NCBI RefSeq assembly: GCF_003112535.1
Contig: NZ_BEWA01000025.1
Location: 1-64,000 of the forward strand
Source of the DNA: Streptomyces rishiriensis
Lineage (GTDB): Bacteria; Actinomycetota; Actinomycetes; Streptomycetales; Streptomycetaceae
DNA: 64,000 nt
Direction of reading: 5' to 3'
Shown: positions 1 to 7,754 of the stretch, piece after piece
Layout: the number at the start of each line of letters is the position of its first letter
How positions within the stretch are numbered: position 1 is the first letter of the stretch
Notes under the pieces: model-generated
Database searches by the model: none
What the model was told of the DNA's origin: nothing
The model's input: the letters and a program-made list of their open reading frames with translations, nothing else
Translations under genes and position numbers: made by a program

Positions 1-616
1 TGGGCGCTGACGGTCATCGGGCCGTAGTAGTTGTTGGCGTACGTCCCGGTGTAGGCGCTGTTCGCCTTGGCGGGTGCGGGTGCGGGTGAGGCCGGCGGCT
101 TGCTGTAGTCGACCTTCGAGTGCTCCCCCTGCAGGGTCTGCTGGAAGATCGGACCGAGGAACTTCAGCCAGTCGACGGTCGGCCCGCCCGTCTGCGCAGT
201 GTCGAGTCGAGGAACGTGGCGGAGATCGCCTCGGGCACGCCGATGGGCTCGCCGTTGGTCAGGACGACGATGCCGAGCTTCTCCGAGGGCAGCAACGCGA
301 CGTTGGTGGCCGCCCCCAGCGCGAACCCGCCGGAGTGGCCGAGCTTCAGCCTGCCCTGGTCGTCGTAGCTCACATTCCAGCCGAGCCCGTAGAACCCGGT
401 CCTTCCCGCGGGCGAGTGCGGCGGCTCGGAGACCATGTGCGGCAGATGGGTCTCCTCCAGTGCGTCGGCGTCGACGACTTGCCGCCCCTTGAATGTGCCG
501 TTGCCCAGTTGCAGGCGCAGCCACTTCGACATGTCCCGGACCGTGGAGCTGACCCCGCCCGCCGGGCTCTGGGCGTCCGGGTCGTGCACATGCTCGGCAC
601 GCCAGGTTCCCCCGGT
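1..616 (-). pseudogene. Serine hydrolase (beta-lactamase family), broken C-terminal part
   Basis: The minus strand encodes the C-terminal half of a class C-type beta-lactamase/esterase. HDPDAQSPAGGVSSTVRDM lies near 560-610, followed by a GLGW segment and a GHSGG segment at about 330-390, the region that usually carries the third active-site motif. The reading frame breaks near 205. After loss of about one base it resumes as QTGGPTVDWLKFLGPI and runs off the window edge at 1. No Ser-x-x-Lys motif or signal peptide precedes 616, so the 5' half is missing as well. I regard it as a truncated and frameshifted relic. The family assignment is firm; activity is not expected. Confidence 0.75.
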
Positions 617-859
617 CCTCAGAGGGCGGGATGTGAGGTGATGTCCGTTTCGCTGCCCCGGAGGGAGTAGCTGCGCTGGTTGTCTGGGCGTTCTGCGCAG
701 CGCGTTTGTGCAGTTCATGGGTGTGTAGCGGGTCTCGGCATCCGCAGCATCGGCCGACGTCGCCGGCGGCCCGGTCACCCGTTCCAGCCGGGCGGCTGCG
801 ACACTGCCGGGCGAGAGCGCCAGCCGCTGGCGCCGACCACATGCCTCGGGGGGGCACAC

Positions 860-1525
860 ATGGGTACATTCGAGCGCGTCAACCTGTTCTACGGCGTCGA
901 CCACGAGCAGGTGTACGCCGCGTTGGAGGAATTCTGGCACCAGGAGGAGCACACGCTCAAACTGGAGGACGTCCACGACGTCAACCTCGATTCCTACGCC
1001 CTGCACGAGCGGCGCGGCGACTGGACCGTGCTGAAATGGATCCGGGGTTGGGAGTGGGTCCTGCGCCGACGCGCCCAGCTTCACGTTTCACGCGCCTACG
1101 ACTGCCCGGGCCTGCTGGTCTTCATCTACGACGACGACTTCTGGGGCTGCGAGCTGTTCCACCACGGCAGAGCGATCGACCAGTTCCAGCAGGAGACCGG
1201 CATCAATGGCTCGTTCTTCGGCGATCTTCCGTGCCAGGGGCGCCCCGACCTCCTGCTGGCCCAGTTCCCGGCTCTGAACCTGAACATCGAGCATGCCCGG
1301 GGCTATCTGACCCACTACAGCATCGACGACCCCGGGTACGAGGACATCGACTGGGAGAACGAGCACGACCCTCTCAACAGCCCCGTCCGTCCGAGCGATG
1401 GGTACGGCCGCCTTGAAGGAGGCATCTACTGGGACTTCCAGAACTTCCTCGGCGTCGACCATCATGCCCCGGTCTGGCGGAGGTTCACCACCTCGCCCCA
1501 GGCACTCGGGAGAACGGACAAATGA
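860..1525 (+). CDS. Hypothetical acidic soluble protein
   Basis: A 221-residue protein of no family I recognise. It has no signal peptide or membrane segment. It is rich in Trp, Tyr, Asp and Glu and contains a DDDFWGCELFHHG stretch in the middle and a WDFQNFLGVDHHAPVW stretch near the C-terminus. The ATG at 860 is chosen because a GGGGGG run lies just upstream; the frame stays open further upstream, but that part is low-complexity and Arg-rich. It stands alone between a decayed hydrolase and a dead IS. The acidic, aromatic composition resembles immunity or SUKH-like proteins, but I have no motif to support that. Confidence 0.6.
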   Translation: MGTFERVNLFYGVDHEQVYAALEEFWHQEEHTLKLEDVHDVNLDSYALHERRGDWTVLKWIRGWEWVLRRRAQLHVSRAYDCPGLLVFIYDDDFWGCELFHHGRAIDQFQQETGINGSFFGDLPCQGRPDLLLAQFPALNLNIEHARGYLTHYSIDDPGYEDIDWENEHDPLNSPVRPSDGYGRLEGGIYWDFQNFLGVDHHAPVWRRFTTSPQALGRTDK

Positions 1526-1657
1526 TCGGTTCTGCCCGAGACCGAAGGTGGCTACGCGCACCCCCTGGCCGCGCCTGCCACGGCAACATGCCTCAAACGC
1601 TGATCATGCTCTGAACTGTGGAAAGTAGCGAGTGGCCCCAGGCGCCACGGCGGACGG

Positions 1658-2082
1658 TTATGGTCGTGGCAGGGTGAACAGACCCGGCTCGGGCTCGGTC
1701 AGAATGCCGCGCCTGGCCAGGCGCTTGAGCTTGTTCGGACGTTGTTGATGTTGTTCGGAGCCAGGTCCAGGTCCATCGCCTCGCATACGCCCCGCGCGCG
1801 TAGCGGACCTCTGGCCTCGGCGAACACTGCCAGGATCTCCTGGTAGGCCGCCTTGTCCGGCAGCTCCGATCCGGCCGGCGGCGTGGGCGGGCCTGACTCA
1901 GGTAGCTCCAGCAGCGTCTTGCGCGTGATCCGCACCTCCTCGACGGCTCTGTCGAGCTCGTCCAGCATCGCAGTGAGCTGCGCAATCTGCTCGCGGGTCT
2001 GCTCGGCCTGCGCGGCGATCTCCCGCTCGCGCTCCTCCAGCCGTACCAGTACCGCCCCCAAGGTCAGTTCCCCGCCGGTCAT
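1658..2082 (-). pseudogene. IS-associated second ORF, coiled-coil protein, frameshifted
   Basis: Starts at the ATG overlapping the transposase stop (ATGA, 2079-2082), so it was translationally coupled to it. The N-terminal half is strongly coiled-coil (LEEREREIAAQAEQTREQ, then further heptads). The C-terminal half looks like a small winged-helix domain that reads LDLAPNNINNVR and then, after a one-base slip near 1738, NKLKRLARRGILTEPEPGLF before the stop at 1658. Without that slip the product ends 40 bases earlier with an unrelated tail. It is probably an accessory protein of the IS; its biochemical role is unknown. Confidence 0.6.
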
Positions 2083-2912
2083 GCGCCGCGCCAGGCTGGG
2101 GTCGCGCCGCCCGTCAGCCGACGGGCCATCACATCGCTTATCGCCCAGTACACCCGGGACTCGGCCGACGCGGGGCGGTGCTCGTAGTCGCACACCAGCC
2201 GCCGGTGCAGCATCAAGATTCCGTTCGTCTGCTCCACCCGCCACCGGATCGGCTGCGGGACGAACCCGGCATCGGCCGGGTTGCGCTCGACAATTTCGAC
2301 CTCGATGCCCAGCCGCTCGCCGTGGTCCGCCACGGTCTTCTTGAACCCCTGGTCCACAAGGACCTTCGTCACGGTGCCGGCAGCACTGACGGCGACCTTG
2401 TCGAGCAGGGCGGTGCCGAAGGAGTTGTCGTGGACGGAGGCGGCCAGCACGACCACGGCGATCACCAGGCCCAGCACGTTCACGGCAAGTCCCCGCTTGC
2501 GGCCGGGCACCTTCTTCGCCGCGTCCCGTCCCGTCGTCTCGGCCGGCACTCCGGCCGCGGCGTGCAGGCTCTGGGTGTCGAGCACCACCAGTCTGGGGTC
2601 GGCTAATCGGCCCCTCTTCTCGCGGACCTGCCAGCGCAGCAGGTCGTGAATGACCTGGTCGGTGCCGTCGTTGCGCCACGTCTAGAAGTAGTACTTCACC
2701 GCGCCGCCCGGCGGAAGGTCGTGCGGTAGGTAGTCCCACTGGCAGCCGGTCCGGGACTGGTAAAGCAGTGCGTTGACGATCTCCCGCATCTCGTAGCGGC
2801 CCTCGTGGCCGCTGACGGAGGGATGCTGGGCCTTCCAGGCGTTGATCACGGGCTCGATCAGCGCCCAGCGCTCGTCGGATAAGTCGCTCTTGTAGGACTT
2901 GCGGTCACTCAC
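2079..2912 (-). pseudogene. IS5-family transposase with in-frame amber stop
   Basis: The reading frame begins MSDRKSYKSDLSDERWALIE, typical of Streptomyces IS5-group DDE transposases, and continues through QSRTGCQWDYLPHDLPP. It then meets a TAG codon at 2682-2684, where relatives have a Tyr codon in VKYYFYTWR. The same frame goes on as RWQVREKRGRLADPRLVVLDTQ and VLGLVIAVVVLAASVHDN, with the second DDE block, to a normal stop at 2079. Apart from the nonsense codon the roughly 277-residue frame looks complete, so inactivation may be recent. I could not identify terminal inverted repeats with confidence. Confidence 0.8.
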
Positions 2913-2993
2913 CCAGCCACCTCAGCACGGTGCTGCCCCGACGACCTGCCATGGACGGCAAGGCCACACGTTCAGGCGACGACAGAACGGATA

Positions 2994-3632
2994 TCAGCTC
3001 ACATTTCGCCCTCTCGCATGAAGGGCGGCCTTGTTGTCCGCTTTCTCGTAGTCGGCGAAGGAAGAGCTGGTGGAGTCCATGCCGAGCGGCCGGTACAGCG
3101 TGTCGGCGAGCTTTGCCCGCGCCCGCGAGAGGCGTGATCGCACGGTGCCCACGGGCACTCCCAGTGCTTCGGCCGCCGCCTCGTACCCGAGGCCCGACCA
3201 CACGCCCAGCGCCAGCACCTCGTGCTCGGCGCGCCGCAGCCTCGCCAGCGCGGGCCGCACGGCGGCCAGTTGCACGGCGTCGTCCACCCGGTCCGCCACC
3301 TCGTCGGCGAAGTCCCGCACCGTCTCCTCGCGCGGCAGCCGCGCCACCGCGGCGGCGTGCCTTCGGGCCGCGCGGCGGACGTTGCGGGTGACGTTGGTGG
3401 CGATGCCGAGGAGCCAGGGACGCGGCGAGCCGCCGTCCTCGTTCAGCCGCTCGCGCAGCCGCCAGGCGTCCAGGAAGGTCAGCGAGACGATCTCCTCGGC
3501 GGTCGTCCACTCTCCCGTGAGCCGATAGGCGTGGTTGTAGACGGAGCGCGCGTAGGCGTCGAATAGCTCACCGAAGGCGTCGTGGTCCCCCGCGCGGATG
3601 CGTTTCCTCAAGATGCTCAGATGCGTATCCAC
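2994..3632 (-). CDS. ECF-type RNA polymerase sigma factor
   Basis: A 212-residue sigma-70 family protein. Region 2 is visible at VYNHAYRLTGEWTTAEEIVSL, and region 4 at LALGVWSGLGYEAAAEALG followed by VPVGTVRSRLSRARAKL, which carries the helix-turn-helix for the -35 element. The ATG at 3632 gives a standard ECF N-terminus. The last 25 or so residues (FADYEKADNKAALHARGRNVS) do not look like the usual tail of such factors, and the gene ends close to the IS at 2912, so its 3' end may be a fusion made by the insertion. No anti-sigma gene is adjacent. Its regulon is unknown. Confidence 0.85.
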   Translation of the reverse strand: MDTHLSILRKRIRAGDHDAFGELFDAYARSVYNHAYRLTGEWTTAEEIVSLTFLDAWRLRERLNEDGGSPRPWLLGIATNVTRNVRRAARRHAAAVARLPREETVRDFADEVADRVDDAVQLAAVRPALARLRRAEHEVLALGVWSGLGYEAAAEALGVPVGTVRSRLSRARAKLADTLYRPLGMDSTSSSFADYEKADNKAALHARGRNVS

Positions 3633-3989
3633 ACCCTTCTACCTGTCCGTACGACGAAGGCCGGTTCCCGTGACCCACGTCACGTCCTGGGTGGCACCGA
3701 CGTGCGTGAAGCCGGCCGCCGCGGGAACCGATCGCCGCCCGGTGCACCCTCTACCGGATCGGGATCCATTGCGAACTCGGCGACCTCGACACTGCCCTCG
3801 CCGCAGCCGCGGCCCGCCGCTTGTTCCCCCCAACCGCCCATCCCGACGCCGCGCCCGCCGCGTCCGACGCCGACCGCCTCGACGCCGGCGAGGCGGTCGG
3901 CGCCTTCACGCAGCTGCGCCTCGCCGAGCTCGCCGCACCCGGGCCTGAGCCGCCACGCGACATTCAGTCAGCCGGACGCTCAGCGTCTG

Positions 3990-4243
3990 ATCTCGTGTTG
4001 AACGCCGTGGTCCTGTGGACGACGCGCCACATCGACGCCTCAGTCGCCCAGCTCCGCGTCGAGGGCCACGAGATCAGTGACGAGGATGTCGCCCGGCTCT
4101 CCCCGCTCGAACACAAGAACCTCAACTGCCTGGGCCGCTACAGCTTCACGGCCTCCCAGCCGGTTGAGGGGCTGCGGCCCTTGCGCGCCCCGGACGCCGT
4201 CGACCTCGACGATGACGATGACGACGACGGCCAGGAGGCGTGA
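3990..4243 (+). pseudogene. Tn3-family transposase, C-terminal fragment
   Basis: From about 3990 the frame reads NAVVLWTTRHIDASVAQL, then DEDVARLSPLEHKNLNCLG and RYSFTASQPVEGLRPLR, which is the conserved C-terminus of actinobacterial Tn3-type transposases. It ends in an Asp-rich tail at 4243. The several hundred residues before it are absent. The upstream in-frame segment (3745-3985), which includes YRIGIHCELGDLD, belongs to something else, possibly a TPR-type regulator. No 38-bp Tn3 ends were identified. It is a scar of a transposon that has been lost. Confidence 0.8.
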
Positions 4244-4451
4244 GCGCCGCATCCGTCGTCCGGGGCAAATCCTTGTACTCCGGGAAGACCACCGGCGACC
4301 GGCGGCCACGGCTGGACCGCGGACAACGCAGGACCCCGCTGTCCCCGATCGCCGCCCGGTGGGAGCCGAGCATGGCCTGCCACCGCTGATTTCCCGAGTC
4401 AACACAGAGGCGCGGCTGGTCCGGTGCGGCACGCGCAACCACAGGTTCGCG

Positions 4452-4832
4452 TCAGCCGATGGAGGGGGAGATGCCGCCCTCGCGGGCGTCGAGCAGCTCG
4501 TCCCAGTGCTCGGTCGCCCATCGGCACGCGGCGGCCAACGGCTCCAGCGTGCTGCGGCCCAGGGGTGTCAGCGCATACTCCACCCGCAGTTTCGGGTCGG
4601 CGTGCACCGTGCGGGACACGAACCCGTTCCGCTCCAGGCTGCGGAGCGACTGGGTGAGTGCCTTCGGGGTGACGCGGCCCAGCGGTACGCGGAGTTCGGA
4701 GTACCTGCGCGGGCCGTCCTCCAGGCAGCGGAGGACCATGGACGCCCATTTGTCACCGAAGCGGAAAGGCAGCAACGAGGACGGGCACAGCTCGTCGAAC
4801 AAGTCGGCTGGCAGCGGTGGCCGTTGCGTCAT
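4452..4832 (-). CDS. HxlR-family winged-helix transcriptional regulator
   Basis: A 126-residue protein with the HxlR/MarR-like fold. FGDKWASMVLRCLEDGPRRY is followed by the recognition region VTPKALTQSLRSLERNGFV and the wing PKLRVEYALTPLGRS. The ATG at 4832 places GDKW at the expected distance from the N-terminus; an upstream in-frame ATG would add an Arg-rich leader and cross the operator. It is divergent from the quinone oxidoreductase at 5098, and the repeats at 4856-4895 lie just upstream of its start. It is therefore likely to control itself and that enzyme. No Cys appears in a conserved redox position, so the signal may be a ligand rather than an oxidant. Confidence 0.88.
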   Translation of the reverse strand: MTQRPPLPADLFDELCPSSLLPFRFGDKWASMVLRCLEDGPRRYSELRVPLGRVTPKALTQSLRSLERNGFVSRTVHADPKLRVEYALTPLGRSTLEPLAAACRWATEHWDELLDAREGGISPSIG

Positions 4833-4855
4833 CGGGGGTCTCCGTCTCCGGTCTT

Positions 4856-4895
4856 GGTATCCAGATGGTGACCGACCTTCTGGATACCTTCTGGA
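4856..4895. promoter_or_regulatory. Candidate HxlR operator (inverted plus direct repeats)
   Basis: A perfect 10-bp inverted repeat, GGTATCCAGA-N13-TCTGGATACC (4856-4888), overlaps two direct copies of ACCTTCTGGA (4875-4884 and 4886-4895) spaced 11 bp apart, one helical turn. It starts 24 bp upstream of the regulator's ATG in the divergent gap, as expected for an autoregulatory site of this family. Binding by the neighbouring protein is inference. Confidence 0.65.
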
Positions 4896-5097
4896 GCATC
4901 GACTCAACGGGAGATATTCCGACGACGGGCCGGATCGTGGGTTTCGGGGCAGGTGGCCGCCTGCTCGACAGACTCACCGATCCGCACCCGGCCTCCTCTG
5001 GCCGGAAGGCAGCCGGCGTGCCGATTTGCACCTCGTCAGAGTAACGGGTGTCGTATAAACGCCATCATTTCGACCCATAAAGGTAAGGCAGGACATT

Positions 5098-6003
5098 ATG
5101 CGTGCAGCCCGCTTCCATGCATACGGCGGAGCGGAGAGCCTGGTGATCGAGCAGGCCCCCGACCCCCACCCCGGACCTGGTGAGATCCGTGTCCGCGTCG
5201 CGGCGGCCGGCGTCAATCCCATCGACTGGAAGCTGCGCGCCGGCGCCCTGCGCCAGCTGATTCCCCTGGAGCTGCCCGCCATTCCCGGGCGCGACGCCGC
5301 CGGCGTGGTCGACGAACTCGGTGACGGGGTGCAGGGGGTGAGCGTCGGCGACCGCGTCTTCGGGCTGGGCGGTGTCACCGGCTCGACCGCAGAGCTGGTC
5401 ATCCTCTCGGCCTGGGCCCACGCCCCCGACACGTGGAACGATGAGCAGGCTGCGGGTGCCGGACTCGCGTCCGTGACCGCGATGCGTGGCCTGAACGCGC
5501 TCGGCTCCCTCGCGGGGCGCACCCTTCTCGTCGAGGGCGCCGCCGGAGGCGTGGGCAGTGCGGCAGTCGAGATCGCTGTGGCACAAGGTGCCACCGTGAT
5601 CGGGACCGCCAGCGAACGCAACCACGAGTTCCTCACCTCTCTCGGCGCCGTTCCCACCACCTATGGCGCCGGCCTCGCGCAGCGCCTCTCCGCTCTCGCT
5701 CCGCACGGCGTCGACATCGCGCTCGACACCGCGGCCTCCGGATCCCTGAGCGACCTCGTCACTGTCACGGGCGACCCGAAGCGTGTCGCGACGGTCGCCG
5801 ACCACGCAGGCGGGCAGCGCCTGGGCACACATGTGGTCAACGCGGAGAACGACTCCACCCTCCTGTCCGCGGCCGCGGAACTGGGCCGGCAAGGCCGCTA
5901 CACACCCCGTATCGAACAGACCTACCCCCTGGAGCGGATCGTCGACGCCCACGCACACGCCGAGCGCGGACGCACGCGCGGAAAGATCGTGATCTCCATC
6001 TGA
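5098..6003 (+). CDS. NADP-dependent quinone oxidoreductase (MDR superfamily)
   Basis: A 301-residue zinc-independent medium-chain dehydrogenase/reductase of the quinone oxidoreductase group, expected to reduce quinones or enones with NADPH. It opens MRAARFHAYGG, has the GroES-like part VNPIDWKLRAG with PAIPGRDAAGVV, and a Rossmann nucleotide motif LVEGAAGGVGSAAVE around residues 142-157. The zinc ligands of alcohol dehydrogenases are absent. AAGG lies about 11 bp before the ATG. It is transcribed away from the HxlR gene and ends in a strong hairpin, so it is a self-contained regulated unit. The substrate is not visible. Confidence 0.88.
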   Translation: MRAARFHAYGGAESLVIEQAPDPHPGPGEIRVRVAAAGVNPIDWKLRAGALRQLIPLELPAIPGRDAAGVVDELGDGVQGVSVGDRVFGLGGVTGSTAELVILSAWAHAPDTWNDEQAAGAGLASVTAMRGLNALGSLAGRTLLVEGAAGGVGSAAVEIAVAQGATVIGTASERNHEFLTSLGAVPTTYGAGLAQRLSALAPHGVDIALDTAASGSLSDLVTVTGDPKRVATVADHAGGQRLGTHVVNAENDSTLLSAAAELGRQGRYTPRIEQTYPLERIVDAHAHAERGRTRGKIVISI

Positions 6004-6025
6004 ACCGGAGGCATGGCACAGATGT

Positions 6026-6060
6026 GCCGGCCCGCCGAGCGACGATCTTGGCGGGCCGGC
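6026..6060. terminator. Bidirectional hairpin terminator
   Basis: GCCGGCCCGCC (6026-6036) pairs perfectly with GGCGGGCCGGC (6050-6060) across a 13-nt loop. It lies between the convergent ends of the oxidoreductase (6003) and the Rrf2 gene (6126). It lacks a U tract, as is common in Streptomyces. Confidence 0.75.
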
Positions 6061-6125
6061 GCTGACGGCAGGCAATGTCGAAAGGCCTCAGGCTGCGGCC
6101 AGGCCAGGTGTTACGGGACAAGCCT

Positions 6126-6560
6126 TTAGCGAGGTGCCGCGAGTACGTCCCGGAGTACGTTCTCGAGCGTGACGCGGGCCAGCTCGTGTCTCAGGGTCTC
6201 CTCGATGCCCTCGTAAATGTTCTGCATTGCCGGCTGGATGCCGTGACCCACCACACATCCCTGGTCCGGGGTGGTGCGGTGCATGGCGAACAGCGGACCG
6301 GGTTCCACGGCCTCGTACACGTCGAGCAGGGTCATCGACTCCAACTCGCGTGCCAGCGACCAGCCCGCGCCCACGCCTCGCCGGGACTCCACGAGCCCGG
6401 CCCTGCGCAGCTCGCCGAGCAGCCGTCTGATGACCACGGGGTTGGTGTTCGCGCTGGTCGCGATCTGCTCGGAGGTGGCGACCTCATGGCCCTGGCGCTG
6501 ATAGAGGCCGATCCAGGCCAGCGCGTGGGCGGCGATGGTCAGCCTGCTGTTGGCGCTCAT
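6126..6560 (-). CDS. Rrf2-family transcriptional regulator
   Basis: A 144-residue winged-helix protein of the Rrf2 family. The N-terminal helices read RLTIAAHALAWIGLYQRQG. The recognition helix region is TSANTNPVVIRRLLGELRRA, followed by the wing GVGAGWSLARE and a C-terminal dimerisation helix. Only one Cys (in DQGCVVGHG) is present, so it does not carry the three-Cys iron-sulfur site of IscR or NsrR and probably senses something else, as in YwnA-type members. The ATG at 6560 is preceded by a GGAGGAG run. It is divergent from the SDR at 6689, with two palindromic sites between them. Confidence 0.88.
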   Translation of the reverse strand: MSANSRLTIAAHALAWIGLYQRQGHEVATSEQIATSANTNPVVIRRLLGELRRAGLVESRRGVGAGWSLARELESMTLLDVYEAVEPGPLFAMHRTTPDQGCVVGHGIQPAMQNIYEGIEETLRHELARVTLENVLRDVLAAPR

Positions 6561-6590
6561 GGACTCCTCCTCTCGGCCGCAACGCTTTAT

Positions 6591-6655
6591 GTTACGACGG
6601 CACAGTCGTAACAGTGAAGGTTGCAACTGCCTGTCGTAACAATTAACGTTGCGAC
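6591..6655. promoter_or_regulatory. Two candidate Rrf2 operators
   Basis: Site 1 is the perfect inverted repeat GTTACGAC-N6-GTCGTAAC at 6591-6612. Site 2 is GTCGTAAC-N7-GTTGCGAC at 6633-6655, one mismatch from perfect, with the arms in reverse order. The GTCGTAAC element therefore occurs twice, 28 bp apart. A small palindrome, GTTGCAAC, lies between them (6620-6627). Both sites are in the divergent promoter region of the regulator and the SDR. Confidence 0.7.
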
Positions 6656-6688
6656 TGCCGGGAAGGGTCAATCAACGAGGTGAGAAGA

Positions 6689-7438
6689 ATGAGCAAGTCA
6701 CTCACGGGCAAGGTCGCCCTGGTCACCGGGGGGTCGCGCGGACTGGGAGCCGCGACCGTACGGCTGCTGGCCGAGCAGGGCGCCGACGTCGCCTTCACCT
6801 ATGTCAGCTCCGAGAAGCAGGCGCAGGCTGTGGTCGACGAGGTGTGCGGCAAGGGAGCGAAGGCCGTCGCCTTCAAGTCCGACCAGGCGGACATGAGTCA
6901 GGCGCCGGCGCTGATTGATGACGTGGTGGCGCACTTCGGCGGCCTGGACATCCTCGTCAACAACGCGGCGATCTCCGTGGCGGGCACGGTGGACGACCCG
7001 GACGCCGACACCGCCGCACTGGACCGGATGCACGCCACCAACTACCTCGGCGTGATCGCAGTCATCCGGGCCGCCTCCCGAGTGCTGAGCACGGGCGGCC
7101 GCATCATCACGGTGAGCTCCGGACTGGGCTCCCGGGTCGGCGCCCCCGGCCTTGCCGACTACTCGGCGACCAAGTCCGGGATCGAGAGGTACACGATGGG
7201 CGTCGCACGCGACCTCGGGCCCCGGAACATCACGGCCAACGTCGTGGAGGCCGGACTGATGGAGGGCGGCATGCAACCGCCGGACTCAGAGACCCTCAAT
7301 GCCCTGGTCAGCTCGCTGTCGCTGCAACGCATGGGGCGCCCCGAGGAAATCGCCGCGGCGATCGCCTTCCTGGCGAGCCCCGCCGCGTCATACGTCACGG
7401 GCGCGGTGCTGGACGCCCACGGCGGCTACAACGCCTGA
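6689..7438 (+). CDS. SDR-family NAD(P)-dependent oxidoreductase
   Basis: A 249-residue classical short-chain dehydrogenase. The cofactor motif VTGGSRGLGAA lies at about residues 12-22, LVNNAAIS follows, then the catalytic Ser in ITVSSGLG and the YSATK pair. The C-terminal part has the EEIAAAIAFLASPAASYVTG segment of FabG-like enzymes. The ATG at 6689 has GAGG 8 bp upstream; a GTG at 6680 is less likely because it overlaps that ribosome site. It is divergent from the Rrf2 regulator and followed by a strong hairpin, so probably a single-gene unit under Rrf2 control. The substrate is unknown. Confidence 0.9.
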   Translation: MSKSLTGKVALVTGGSRGLGAATVRLLAEQGADVAFTYVSSEKQAQAVVDEVCGKGAKAVAFKSDQADMSQAPALIDDVVAHFGGLDILVNNAAISVAGTVDDPDADTAALDRMHATNYLGVIAVIRAASRVLSTGGRIITVSSGLGSRVGAPGLADYSATKSGIERYTMGVARDLGPRNITANVVEAGLMEGGMQPPDSETLNALVSSLSLQRMGRPEEIAAAIAFLASPAASYVTGAVLDAHGGYNA

Positions 7439-7456
7439 ACCCGAACCCCTGCCGCA

Positions 7457-7486
7457 CGCCCCGAAGGGCATCGCGCCTTCGGGGCG
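7457..7486. terminator. Hairpin terminator after the SDR
   Basis: CGCCCCGAAGG (7457-7467) pairs perfectly with CCTTCGGGGCG (7476-7486) across an 8-nt loop, 19 bp after the stop at 7438. Confidence 0.8.
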
Positions 7487-7554
7487 CGCACCGCCAACGA
7501 CCCGCGTGTGCGTGGCCACGCCTCGGGAAGCCTGGATCGTATTCGTGTGACGAG

Positions 7555-7750
7555 CTCTTGCCCGGCTTCGGCTCGGGCATGAGCTGCCGGCGCCGCCCGG
7601 CCGAGTGGACCGAGGCCGGTGTGTGGCCCCGGCTGCACGAGATGCTCCTCGCCAAGCTCCGCAGCGCGAACACCCTGGACTTCTCCCGGACGGCGGTCGA
7701 CGGCTCCCACATCCGGGCGTTGAGGTGCGGGGGTGTCACCGGCCGGGACC
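7555..7750 (+). pseudogene. IS5-family transposase fragment
   Basis: About 65 residues of an IS5-type transposase: GMSCRRRPAEWTEAGVWPRL, then LHEMLLAKLRSANTLDFS and RTAVDGSHIRAL, where the Asp belongs to the first DDE motif. The sequence has no transposase start and breaks off after GVTGRDLP, a few bases before the 3' end of the DUF1648 gene. A deletion probably joined the IS remnant to that gene. The family call is firm. Confidence 0.8.
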
Positions 7751-7754
7751 TGCC

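Noticed and set aside
164..1084. A 306-codon minus-strand frame taken as one gene
   Set aside because: Only the part below about 616 resembles a serine hydrolase; the rest is antisense to the hypothetical gene at 860 and has no matching family.
1600..2990. Terminal inverted repeats for the first IS5-type element
   Set aside because: I compared the DNA outside both ends and found no convincing repeat of 10 bp or more, so the element borders are left open.
3745..3985. TPR-type regulator fragment (YRIGIHCELGDLD) before the Tn3 tail
   Set aside because: One short motif only; the remainder does not fit a family, so not listed as a feature.
4255..4440. Possible IS DDE segment (GKSLYSGKTTGDRRPR)
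   Set aside because: The first few residues resemble F-Y-S-G-K of IS5-type transposases, but similarity stops at once.
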